Positions 1-12,664 of a stretch of 36,130 nt of DNA are shown here, piece by piece. The position numbers and the translations under genes are program-made. This stretch comes from Saccoglossus kowalevskii (lineage: Eukaryota > Hemichordata > Enteropneusta > Harrimaniidae): the NCBI RefSeq assembly GCF_000003605.2, contig NW_003132351.1:47767-83896 (forward strand). Direction: 5' to 3'. The number at the start of each line of letters is the position of its first letter. Positions within the stretch are counted from its first letter, which is position 1. Under the pieces are notes generated by a model. The model made no database searches. It saw only the letters and a list, made by a program, of their open reading frames with translations, and was not told the origin of the DNA.

Positions 1-475
1 AATAAAATAATTGCACATATGGAAAGGCACGGGGAAAAAACTTACAATTAATTAGAAAATTAGGGGGACCATCTGTTGGAATGCATTTTGGGAACCACCT
101 CGAGAATTGTTACCAGAAATTACTATCCAGAAACTTTAAAATCTCTGGATTGGCACATTTGTCGTAAAATGGAACGTCATCTGCACGATACCGGAAAAGA
201 CATTGTCAAATTGTGAAATGTGTTTGATGATTAGAACAACCCGATTGAAATTTGCAAGGTAGTTTAATTGTACAAATCCCTCAAATAATTACATACTTGT
301 ATAGTGATGAGCCGTAATAATGTAACAATCATCATTGGAAAAGATAATTATCTGAATGCATTTCCTGTCCCATCAGCACATTCAGAAATATATATTGGTT
401 TGAACAGAAACATATCGTTTATGAGTTGTGACAAAATCATATAATACATGATCATCATCATCATGAACTCGTGGT
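1..475 (+). repeat. R0: leading partial repeat copy (block D, truncated E)
   Basis: Positions 1-350 match 1301-1650 at an offset of exactly 1300 bases, with only scattered substitutions. Around 430-475 the sequence resembles the start of block E (compare 2150-2195, shared ATGATCATCATCAT). It then jumps to block A near 548. The copy is cut off by the window start. Confidence 0.8.
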
Positions 476-1448
476 TAAAAATTCACCTCCACACGTACAT
501 CTCGTCATTCTACGTCACCACTGTGGCTCATTTGAAGTGAAATGATAAGGTCTTGATTTTGCCTATCTGTCATGTTCCGTTGTTGACTGGACTGTCGTAA
601 ATGTACCATCTATACATATCAGCAATGTCACATATGTAACCATCGGGTGCATTAATAAACATCTTACACTCAATGATACAATTGGTTTAGTATAACGTCG
701 ATGTCCAGACAACTGGGTCATATTGACTCTGCACAGTTATAAGTGACTTAGTACTCTGTCTAGACATATCCGGAAGTTTAGATAGATAGTTGCAATTGGG
801 AGGATAGCGGGAGATAAGTGTTCATAGAAACCCAACAGGTGTGCTGCATTAATGACGTTTAAATATTTGCAAAGCAAATCAGAATACTAAACCACAAACC
901 GAGTGAAATTAAATTAGCGGCGGTGTCTCGTTGAATAATATAAGCACTTTTCCAATTTGTATATTAAGAGAATCGGAGAGTGTACTACCGAATATCCTAG
1001 AGAAGATGTTCTTGTATTTACAGTGAATACCGCTACAGGAGCAAGCGGGATAGGTTGCATGGGCGTGGTGCGACATGAAACGGGGAGATTGCAGAAAATG
1101 AACAATCTGATTACATCAATGCAGACATATGTGAAAGGTTACAGATATGGTTCAAGAATAAATGTATAGAAGCTTTGAAACCACAGGGAAATATAATACC
1201 TTTTGACCTTCAGTTGATAAGATGATCAACAAAACGAGTAATTCCTACGTAAATCTCTGTATAAAGATTGATTTTAGTTACACGTGACCATTGCGATTGT
1301 AATAAAATAATTGCTCATATGGAAAGGCACGGGGTAAAAACTTACAATTAATTAGAAAATTAGGGGGACCATCTGTTGGAATGCATTCTGGGAACCACCT
1401 CGAGAATTTTTACCAGAAATTACTATCCAGAAACTTTAAAATCTCTGG

Positions 1449-1860
1449 ATTGGCACATTTGTCATAAAATGGAACGTCATCTGCACAATACCGGAAAAGA
1501 CATTGTCAAATTGTGAAATGTGTTTGATGATTAGAACAACCCGTTTGAAATTTGCAAGGTAGTTTAATTGTACAAATCTTTCAAATAATTACATACTTGT
1601 ATAGTGATGAGCCGTAATAATTTAACAATCATTATTGGAAAAGATAATTATTTGATTGGCACATTTGTCGTAAAATGGAACGTCATCTGCACGATACCGG
1701 AAAAGACATTGTCAAATTGTGAAATGTGTTTGATGATTAGAACAACCCGATTGAAATCTGCAAGATAGTTTAATTGTACAAATCCCTCAAATAATTACAT
1801 ACTTGTATAGTGATGAGCCGTAATAATTTAACAATCATCATTGGAAAAGATAATTATCTG
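1449..1860 (+). repeat. 206-bp tandem duplication inside block D
   Basis: TGGCACATTT begins at 1451 and again at 1657. The following sequence, through the GTGATGAGCCGTAATAAT motif, is repeated at that 206-base spacing. The second unit shares CCCGATTGAAAT and AATCCCTCAAAT with R0 (145-350), where the first unit has CCCGTTTGAAAT and AATCTTTCAAAT. The second unit is thus closer to R0 than to its neighbour, which points to unequal crossing-over or conversion between copies. Confidence 0.85.
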
Positions 1861-3045
1861 AATGCATTTCCTGTCCCATCAGCACATTCAGAAATATATA
1901 TTGGTTTGAACAGAAACATATCGTTTATGAGTTGTTATAGCGTTATGTTCACCAAGACGTGAATGGATCCGAATTTCCCGCAAATTTAAACTTAATTTAC
2001 AAAACTTCCCGAAGCAGTTATCCATCCGGGATAGCTGTATTATGGCACGAAACAAAACTCAATGTCTTAAGTTATATTTCTATAGTCCATGGGCGACAAC
2101 AAAAAAAGTGAGGGCGAATTAGAAGTGAAATATATTGAATAAAATAAATACAAAATCATATATGATATGATCATCATCATAATGAACTCGTGGTGGCGCA
2201 TTGCCACAAAGTAAATAATACACTTACCACACAAGGTTCGTTTACACCGAGTTCGTGAAACGACGCGATTCTGTCCCTTTATGGGAATGCGAGGCATTTG
2301 TTTCACTACTTCAATACGTCATGGAGCATATGTGAAAATTAACTGAAACTTTTTTCAAACATATAGTACATATTTAATAGATACTTGTGTTTGTATGTAT
2401 ATGTTTCCTTGTCTGAATATACTTGTCGTTTTTGACTGCGTTGATACTCAAAAGAATGCATTTTGTTCCAAAGTGGCATAATAAAAACATATATAAGTGA
2501 CCATTATGTGGCAGCACAATATAATTGTTTTGTAAAGGCAGTATTATAGTCACTTAAACTTGAACGAACCTAGTCACGTCTTGCATTCACCGGTGAATAA
2601 CCCCATACTTATTATCACTATAAGATATTTTACAGTAGGCAATGAACTATCTATTTTTAGCAACGACTTACTCTTGGAGAAAAGATACGCCTCGTTACTC
2701 TACTTCAAGGAAGCACAAATCCTCCACAAATACCACTTAATGACGACAGCATCGAATGTATCGGCAAAGATAATAGAAAATTACTATGTTTAGACAAATT
2801 TTAACTTGATTTTTGTTCAGGCACCTTGCTGTGTTTAAACTTCGAAGTATATTTGCAAAGAGGCACAGGATCATTAATTGAATCCCCCATGAGTGATAAT
2901 GTATACGTTTGCGTGAATATAAATCGAATCAGAGGATGATGAGAATTGGGAGGTTTCAATAAGTCGATGAAGTATCCTTATTAACGATACCCATCAGGTG
3001 AGCGTATACATACAAATTTAAATATTTAAAGATAATGAGACACCA

Positions 3046-3300
3046 AAGTCGGATGAAAATCTTACGTCCCCGGAGTATAAAGGACGAATTGGTGATTGCC
3101 ATGACAACCGAGTCCAACCCCACGAGGATGAGAATGACACAGACAGTAGTACGAAGTAATGTACAAGTTATAAATACCAATAAACTTTGTCAGGTATACA
3201 CGTCACGAGTGTTGCATGTCAAGGCCCGGGTCACGGCACAAGAGTATTCGATATTGTACATGTTTTAACCGAGTTCTGTCTAAATTTTGCAGTCGTCAGA
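3046..3300 (+). repeat. Block G, R1 copy: best-conserved block, with TATAAATA
   Basis: About 180 bases from 3106 differ from R2 at only about six positions, clearly fewer than in flanking blocks. A TATA-like TATAAATA sits at 3169-3176 and is kept in all three copies. A frame of about 55 codons is open in each copy, but nearly all the few differences are amino-acid-changing. Conservation is therefore more likely regulatory, RNA-level or due to recent conversion. Confidence 0.6.
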
Positions 3301-5721
3301 TAAGTACATTTGTGGTCGATATTCGCTCACATTCGATCAGGTTCAAACTGCATGCATTGGATCGTAGAGTTACAATAAAGGAAGCGTCATGTACATTTAA
3401 ACAATACACTGTTTATTATGGCGATGTTACAACAAAGAATGTACAATGTAACAAGAAGGCAACTGATGAATACACGATAGAATGCCCCTTTTATAGGGTT
3501 CAGTAGGCTTCACACCTATGGATTAAAATAGGAGGGAAACACAATGATAGGTTTTCAATATTGATACATCGTCTTAAAATCGACCTTGCAACTGATTCCT
3601 ATTGCGTTCGTGCTGTCTATTGATTATTATTAATTGACTTGTATAAATTGAATCTGTGTTAATTTATAATAGAGATACATGTATTGAAGTGTGAAATCTT
3701 GACATGTAATAACTTCTACTGGTTATATCTCAGCTAATACTGCTTGTAATTGAACAAAATAAAGACGAATAGATAAAGCAAAATATGATCTAACATGATC
3801 GAGCAAGAATGAATAAATCTGAATAAACAACAACAAATAGAATCAATGAGGAAAAACACAAGTGGATAAGCATTTACGACAACATTAGTCCTAAAAATTA
3901 GTTACCGTTCGATTTTGACGATTATTGCCGTACTCATTCACGACCTTATCAAACACAATCAATATTACAGCGACTTGGACCGTCAGAATTTGAAATAATC
4001 ACAAAATAGAAAATGGCAAATAAAACATGATATTGGTAGTACATGTAAATACGTGTCACACTTGAAATAAATAAACAGTGTTTGATGTGGGTCCCATGCA
4101 ACGTATATATCACGTGTAAAATACATAGTTTGCATAATATTCGAATGAGCGCTGCTTGACAACTGACTTTAAAAATGAACACACATTGACAAGTGCTTCC
4201 ATTATTTAGTCGTATTTTGAACACATTCCGATTTATTCCACCTTCCGTTATGTATGACAGCTCACATAGTTAAAGTGAGTATTTGGCACGTGAAAACACA
4301 AGTGATATTTATATAATTTATAGTTCATCCCGCTGCCGATACATACTGCATGTAAATGGGACTGTAGTCAGAGTTGTATGCCGTTTGCAGCTGTGGATTT
4401 CACACCAATTGACGTCACAGCGAAAGTTAATGACCAGTTGATCAGTTGCAAGGGGCACCGAGATTTGCGTCATGCCAGACGTTCATTATCCCCTAAATAC
4501 GCCAAGATTGGATAAATACTTTCCTATACAAGTTGATGGCCCTGGGTTCAACATGGTATGATCACAGATGGTGAAATATTCTGTCCTGACGAACGTTATG
4601 GTGACTAGCAAGCTACTTGAACACGTGTTTGATAACACCCGTAGTGGTGGTTGACAAGTTTAAAGTGGTTATAATCATACATGTGTACAGGACAATTTAA
4701 AATGTTTATGTCTTTTTTCTGCAGTGACATTGTGTTTCCTTAATTGATACATGGTATCCATTGTAGAACACCAACGAATTTACATTCTCGCTGTCAAAGC
4801 TTATTTCCGCATCGATACCTCCTTATATAGGTTTACCGTAAAAACTTGTCGTGATGACGACACTGAGAATACGCTAAGATGTCAATGTTCTGCAATCAGT
4901 TCTACAGTACCGCCGTCGTTGTTATACATTTATGTATTTTTTGCGATTTTCTCGCAATTAAAATTAGTTTGGAGTATTTATATAGAGTTGTTTTGTCTTT
5001 GTTTTTTAGATGAGTAAATAAAAAGAACCTGCTGACCATTCATCACATTTCTTCATTTTCCAATCATGTTTACCTTACCAAAATGAAGTAAGTATATAAG
5101 GAGGAAATGTCTGACCTCGTTGTTATTGTTGATGATGACTCCGTCGTGAAACTTATTCTTGTCATTACAGTAACAGTTTTTATCAAATTTCTTTCAAACT
5201 TGGATATTAAATTAGCCAGTTTGGGATCTCGACCAAGTTCGATTTTGATACGTGTTCTATATGTTCTATTTTTGTGGTTATTCAAACAATTTTTATCTGA
5301 TCATATTTTTCTAATTCTCATCAATCACTATGAAATCCATAATTCACAGTGGGCAAGGTTTTAATAGTTATACTATGTTCTATAAACATAAATAAAAAAA
5401 GCACAATCAATGACCATATGCTAGCAAACACGTCATATTAAATAACAGCATGACACCTTTCAATATTATCAACTTGTGTAGCACAAATATTGTAACTACG
5501 TACATACAAACATACGTTTTAAAGCAATCTCTCCAAATTATAAATAATCTAACATACATAGTACACTATGTGACAGATTCGTAAATACGTTTGTGTATTT
5601 CCAATGTAAGGTCGTTCGACTTTCAAGACATGTCAATGGCCGTCATTGATTCTCAGGTGACGTTATCCACAACTGTTACGTTAACCATTGGGTAAAATAT
5701 GTAGCATTTCAACGCGTTGTT

Positions 5722-5745
5722 TTACGTAACACGTCACTGTCGTCA
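5722..5745. promoter_or_regulatory. bZIP palindrome cluster in block J (R1, third site degenerate)
   Basis: TTACGTAA (the PAR-bZIP/NFIL3-type palindrome) at 5722-5729, then CACGTCAC, then TGTCGTCA where other copies have TGACGTCA. Motif resemblance is seen directly. Binding is inferred. Confidence 0.35.
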
Positions 5746-8700
5746 AAGCGTTAGAATTTCATGTAAACAAATGATCGATTTGCACATTTTATTTACGCCG
5801 CGTTGGAACATGGACCCTACAATGTTGTTGGGTGGGCCTACGGTGAAACCAATATGGAATAATACGAAACTATATCACCGAATAAGCTTATTTGGAGCAT
5901 CACAGTTGTCAGAAGATATGAATATTGCAATAATTATGTGGTCAGCTTTCCAAATTAGATCAGTCTCTTGTGTCGATTTCTGACAAAGATGTCACCGACC
6001 TGTACTTAGAGTGAAGTGAAGGACAGTGATGACGTAGTCTATAGTATAACGAACCCCAGATTATAATCAAATCTAAAATCGATTTATCAATGCAGAACAA
6101 TGCTTGTAATTGCTAAGTCTCATTTGCCAAGTGTGTCAAATTGTTTCTTCCAGGTAAAACGATGTTTTAGATTGACATATTCCGATAAGATTTTGCGATC
6201 GTTCCCTTTTAATGACTTAACAGACGTATGCTCAATAATTTTTGTAGAAAATATCAACCCCCGCACGATCTCAAAGTTCGTATCTCAACCGCAGGAATTC
6301 ACTGACAATGGGCATTTCAGCTTACGAATGATGTTAATCGTCGTTTTGAAAATATTTACGCTTTAGAGCTTCATTTCATATGCTACTAATTTTATTTATT
6401 TTCACTAAAAATGACATAAAAGAAATAGTCTAGAGTTAACCAAATCACTTAAGAATATATGTAGAAAACAACACGGAACAGAAGGGTGCTGTGAGGGCGT
6501 AGCAAGTACACCTGCTTTACGACTTCACTGCTTAAAATAACACTGCCCACTCAATAACACACCTGAAACCTTCACACCCGCAGTTTGCAGTAGGTGAACT
6601 ATAGCCAGTAACACATTGGTTCGTCTCTCATTAATATAAGAATTCATCAGCTCAGCTGTGACATGCTTTTTGATTGGCTGCTCACATTGTCAATCATATG
6701 ACCGGTGTATAATATGTGATTTTCCATTCAATGCAAAATCTTGCGTATTGTTTGAAAAGCACGAACAGAACGTACGTCTACCATGAAAATGGAATGATTT
6801 GATTTTGGACTTAATAAACTTCTGTTTTATATTTCAATGTCGAAATACCAATCTTTCAGAGGAAGGTATGACTTGGAGATGACTTTACTTCATCGAAATG
6901 GATCATGTACAATTTTGTATAGCGTGGAAATTTCCGAAAACACTTTGCCGAATCCCACGCGATGTTTTTACATCGCTACGACGCTGAAACTTGTGTTAAT
7001 GTTTGTCCTGCAAGCATTATGGTATATTATGAACACATAAACACGTAAAAGCGAGATTCCAGCGAACTCATAACCTGAACGCCCGTCAGCAATACATAGC
7101 ATGGCGGATTTACTTTCATCATTTTGTCTTTCTTGTAATGGAGATTTGCCTTGCCATTCTGGGAATACACATTCCACGTAGTGGCGATGACGTCAGACTT
7201 AAACTGTTAAATATTTTATAAGTCTCGTCTTTTTAAGAAATCACAGTGACCCATTTAATGTAAAATGATTAACAAAAATCGTCTTTTCGCCCCATCCCAT
7301 CTATGTTGGTAACAACGCTTATTTTTTGATCAATTACATTTCAGAGTCTTGATTTTGTGGGCAGGACTGCCGTATGTGTGCCAGCTGTACATATCAGTAA
7401 CGTCACATACATGTATGTAACAGTTGGGTGCAACAATAAACAACTTGCATAAAGGATGTCGATGTCCAGACAAGTGAGCACATTGACTTTACACAGTTAA
7501 TTAGTAGGCTTAGTACACTGTCTAGACATAAATGGAAGTCTGGAAAAAGACAGAAAGTTGGGGGATAGTGGGAAAGAAGTGTTCATAGAAACCCCACAGG
7601 TGTACAGCATTAACGATTAACTAAGTGTGATTCACAAGATTGCGTTATTTTTCCTGACATTTAAATCACATTTTACAATATGACTGAAAAATGATCTATT
7701 TTTACCGACACACCTTTTGAATACGACGTTTAAATATTTTCAAACAATTCAGAATACTAAACCACAAACCAAGTGAAATTAAATTAGCGGCATCTCGTTG
7801 AATAATAGAAGCACTTTTCCAATTTGTATATTGAGAGAATCGGAGAGCGAACTACCGTACATCTTAGTGAAGATGTTTTTGTATTTACAGTGAATACCGC
7901 TACGTGAGCAAGCGGGATAGGTCGCGTGGGCGTGAGGCAACGTGAAACGGGGAGATTGCAGAAAATGAACAATCTGATTACAGCAATGTAGACATATGTG
8001 AAAGGTTACAGATATGGTTCGAGAGTAAAAGTAAAGAAAATTTGAAACCACAGGGAAATATAATAACTTTTGACGCTCAGCTGATAAGATAATCAACAAA
8101 ACGAGTAATTCCTGCGTGAATCTCTGTATAAAGATTGATTTTAGTTACAAGTGACCATTGCGATTGTAATAATATTACACATTTGGAAAGGCACTGGAAA
8201 AGAAACTTACAATTACTATCAGTATGAAAGCGCCGATTTAACTTAGTTATGTATTGGTATTATCTACAAACCTTTGCGATTCGATTTTCATTTCTACCTC
8301 TTTTCTGTCGCGTGTGAGCGCGCTTACCACCTCTCAATCAACACTATCTATGTAGAAACTTTTTTTATTTATTTATTTACTTTTATGTATATAACAAACA
8401 TGGAAAAACAAAACATGTACACTACAGAAGGCTTAATCTCAAGATATGATTTCAAAAGAAACTGTGTGTGGTAAGATCTAGCTAAATAGTAAATAAATAC
8501 ATAAATGAATATGCCATTGGACTATTTTATTTTAAATTTATTAAGCCTGAGTCTTTTGTAAGATTGACTTATTTTTGTTATGTACCTCGATTTTATTATT
8601 CTTCGTTGCAATATGTTCCTCAATCTCTTTTATATCTTTGACCATGGTTATGTAAATATTCAAATTTGGAATGATTAGTTGCAGTTTTCATTTATATAAG

Positions 8701-10491
8701 TGTATTTTACCAAGAATGAGAAGATGATTTGTGAGTTGGGACAATTCCATTGAACCGAGTATCTTGAACACGAGGGAGACTCTACGTTGAAATGCATTCT
8801 GGGAACCACATCGAGAATTTTGACCAGAAATTACTATCCAGAAACTTTAAAATCTCTGGATTGGCACATTTGTCGTAAAATGGAACGTCATCTGCACGAT
8901 ACCGGAAAAGACATTGTCAAATAGTGAAATGTATTTGATAATTAGAACAACCCATTTGATATTGGCAAGGTAGTTTAATTGTACAAATTCTTCGAATAAT
9001 TACATACTTGCATAGTGATGAGCCGTAATAATTTAACAATCATCATTGGAAAAAATAATTATCTGAATGCATTTCCTGTCCCATCAGCACATTCAGAAAT
9101 ATATATTGGTTTGAACAGAAACATATCGTTTATGAGTTGTTATAGCGTTATGTTCATCATCATCATCCTTTTATTTGGAAATGTATTTTCTAAGAAATAG
9201 AACTGTATTATTTATAAAAGACATAGATGCATATTTCCTTGGATGTCCCTTGTCTCGTCTATCGCTGTGCATACATAATGATTTACTGCAGCACATATAA
9301 TTCACAATACAATACTAGGTGGCACCGGACTCAATATGCACGCTAGCGGTTTGTATAGTCAACTTTTCAACTCGTGGTGGCGCATTTCCCCATGGTAAAT
9401 AATACGCATACCACACATGGTTCGTTTACAACGAGTTCGTGAAACTGCGCGATTCTGTCCATGGTGTCCGTTACGTTCATGGGAATACACGAAGGAGACG
9501 ATCATGTGCGTTAGTCTTACAAATCGAAATGCATAAACAATGAATACAAGTTATTGTTAATAGGAAATTGTATTACTAAGGATAGAGTTTTTAATTTTTC
9601 ACATTATCATTCGCATTTTGTGCAAGTAATAACAATTTACAATACGTAAATGAACATAAGGTACGCATATTGAAACGAACACCCTCTAAATCTGTCATTG
9701 TGCGCAGTGAATGAAAAACTAAATAAATTGAATGAATCTGAATCCGACAATGATGCTAAATATCGCATTTTTGGTTCATTTCCCACTTCTTCTCCCGCAA
9801 CTTGAAAGGCATTAGTTTCAACTATTTCAATACGTCATACAGCATATGTGACAATTAACCGAAACATTTTTCAAACATCTAGTATATTTTTAATGGATAC
9901 TTATATTTGTATTCGTATGTTTTCTTGTCTGTATAAACATGATGCTCAAAAACAAAATGATTTTGTTCTAAAGTGGCATAAAACATATATAAGTGACAAT
10001 TACGTGATAGCACAATAGAATTGTTTTGTAATGACAGTATAGTCAATTGAACTAGTCACGTATTGCATTCACCGGTAAATAACCCCATACTTATTACCAC
10101 TATAAGATATTTCACAGTGGGCAATGAACTATCTATTCTTAGCAGCGACTTACACATGGAGAGAAGATAACGCCTCGTTACTATACTTCAAGGAAGCACG
10201 AATCCTCGACAAATACCACTAATGACGACAGTATCGGATGTGTCGGCAAAGATAACAGAAAATTACTATGTTTAGACAGATTTTAACTCGATTTTTGTTC
10301 AGGCGCCTTGCTGTGGTTAAACCTCGATGTATATTTGCAAAGAGGCACAGGATGATGAGAACTGGGCGGAAGGTTTTAATAAGTTTGTAAAGTATCCTTA
10401 TTAAGGATACCCATCTGGTGAGTGTATGTATACAATCTTAAATGTCTGAAGATAATGAGACATGCTAGGTAAGCGTCACGTTTTTACCAAA

Positions 10492-10748
10492 GTCGGAAGA
10501 AAAACTTACGTCCCCGAAGTATAAAGGAAAAATTCGTTATCGCCATGACAACCGAGTCCAACCCCACGAGGAGGAGAATGACGCAGACAGTAGCAGGAAG
10601 TAATGTACAAGTTATAAATACCAATAAACTTTGTCAGGTATACACGTCACGAGTGTTGAATGTCAAGGCCCGGGTCACGGCACAAGAGTATTCGATATTG
10701 TGCATGTTTTAACCGAGTTCTGTCTAAATTTTGCAGTCGTCAGATAAG
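10492..10748 (+). repeat. Block G, R2 copy with TATAAATA
   Basis: Same block as 3046-3300. TATAAATA is at 10613-10620, and the CCCGGGTCACGGC segment downstream is unchanged. Confidence 0.6.
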
Positions 10749-12640
10749 TACATTAGTCCTAAAAATTAGTTACCGTTTGATTTTGGAGATTTTTACCACA
10801 CGATCACATTCACGATCTTTCCAAACACTAAAATCAATATTACAGCGACTTGGACCGTCAGAATTTGAAATAATCACAAAATAGAAATGGCAAAAGAAAT
10901 GGCAAATAAAACATAATATGTATTAAATACGTGTCACTCTTGAAATAAATAAACAGTGTTTGATGTGGGTCCCATATAACGTAAAATACATAGTTTGCAT
11001 AAACTTCGAATGAGCGCTGCTTGACGACTGACTTTAAGAATTAACACACATTGACAAGTGTTTCCATTATTTAGTCATATTTTGAACACATTCCAGTTTA
11101 TTCCACTGTCCGTTATGTATGACAACTCACATAATTAAAGTGAGTATTTGAAACGTGAAAACACAAGTGATTTTTATATAATTTATAGTTTATCCCACTG
11201 CCGATATATACTGCATGTAAATGGGACTGTAGTTAGAGTTGTATGCCGTTTGCAGCTGTCGATTTCACGCCAATTGACGTCACAGCTAATGACCAGTTGA
11301 TCAGTTGCAAGGGGTGCCGAAATTTGCGTCACGTGAGGCGTCCATTATCCCTTAAATACGCTAAGATGTCGGATTTCAATCACACGTCGTGTTTGTTTCA
11401 CATTCTGGCTGTTTTTAAAATACAATAGTCCTAGAGGTTTTTTTTATTCATTTGTTATCTTGTTTGGATAATAGGTTTTTGAAATAAATACTTTTAACTT
11501 TTGTATAACACTTCATGATCCTGCTTTCAGTTGATCACAGATGGTTAAATGTTTTGTCTTGACGAACGTTTTGATGACTAGCAAGCTCTGTCAGAGCTTA
11601 TTTACTTTGTAGGCTTACCGTTAAAGCTTGCCGTGAAGAGGCCGTGGTGTACGGCGATGAGAATACGCTAAGATGCCAATGTTCTATCAGCTCTACAGTA
11701 CCGCCGTCATTGTTATACATTTATGTACTTTTTGCGATTTTCTCGCAATTAAAATCAGTTGTTTTATCTTTTTTTGTTTTTTAAATAAGTAAATACAAAG
11801 AACCTGCTAACCATTCATCACAACTCTTCATTTTCTAATCATGTTTACCTTAGCATCGTAGATGAAGGTCAAAGTAAATAAGGAGAAAATGTCTGATCTG
11901 GTTGTTGTTGTTTTGTTGTTGATGACTCCGTCGTGAAACTTATTCTTGTCGCTATAGTAACAATTCTATATTAAATTAGCCAGTTTGGGATCTCGACCAA
12001 GTTCGATTTTGATACGTGTTCTATATGTGCTATTTTTGAGGTTATTCAAACAATTTTCATCTGATCATCTTTTTCTAATTCTCATCAATCACTGTGAAAT
12101 TAATAATTTATGGTGGGCAAGGTTTTAATAGTTACACTATTTCTATAAACATAGATAACAAAGTCACAATCATTGACCATATGCTATGAAACACGTCATA
12201 TTAAAAAACAGTATGACACTTCCCAATATTATCAACTTGGGTAGCACAAATAACTACCTACATACATACGTTTTTAAAGCAACCTCTCCAAATTATAAAT
12301 AATCTCACATTTCAAATCTTTCAGGGAAAGTGTATGAATAACAAATCTTGAAATGAACTCTAACTATCCAGGGTACGTCAGATTAAATATTCGCCACGTC
12401 CGTTTTTTCCCGGATACATAGTACATTACGTGACAGATTCGTATTTTCAATAACTTCACAGGCTTTCCTTGAGACCTTTCGTTATATCAATATTCATCTA
12501 CGTTGCCATTTTCATCATTCCCAATGTAAGATCGTTCAACTTTCAAGACATGCGAATGATCTTCATTGATTCTCAGGTGACGTCATCCACAACTGCTACG
12601 TTAACAATTGGGTAATTATGTAGCATTTCAACGCGTTGTT

Positions 12641-12664
12641 TTACGTAACACGTCACTGACGTCA
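12641..12664. promoter_or_regulatory. bZIP palindrome cluster in block J (R2, intact)
   Basis: TTACGTAA at 12641-12648, an 8-bp spacer CACGTCAC that itself holds a CRE half-site, and the full CRE palindrome TGACGTCA at 12657-12664. A further TGACGTCA lies upstream at 12578-12585. Confidence 0.4.

Larger units (their letters stand above)
548..7342 (+). repeat. R1: most complete repeat copy (A B D-M)
   Basis: This copy holds all principal blocks in order and serves as the reference. It contains a local 206-bp tandem duplication within block D. It also has a stretch at about 1950-2100 with no counterpart in the other copies. It lacks blocks C, N and O. Longest open frames are under 100 codons and not conserved as protein. 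It carries exact TGACGTCA at 4410-4417 (block H) and 7188-7195 (block M). Confidence 0.8.

Noticed and set aside
8005-8030. GGTTCGAGAGT in block B as a tRNA B box
   Set aside because: There is no A box at the right distance and no cloverleaf can be drawn. No tRNA, 5S or spliceosomal RNA gene was recognised anywhere in the window.
914-8099. Minus-strand frames in block B (FTVNT..., HAHATYPACSRSGIHCKY...) seen in several copies
   Set aside because: Different frames are open in different copies and frameshifts separate them. They follow from repeat similarity only.
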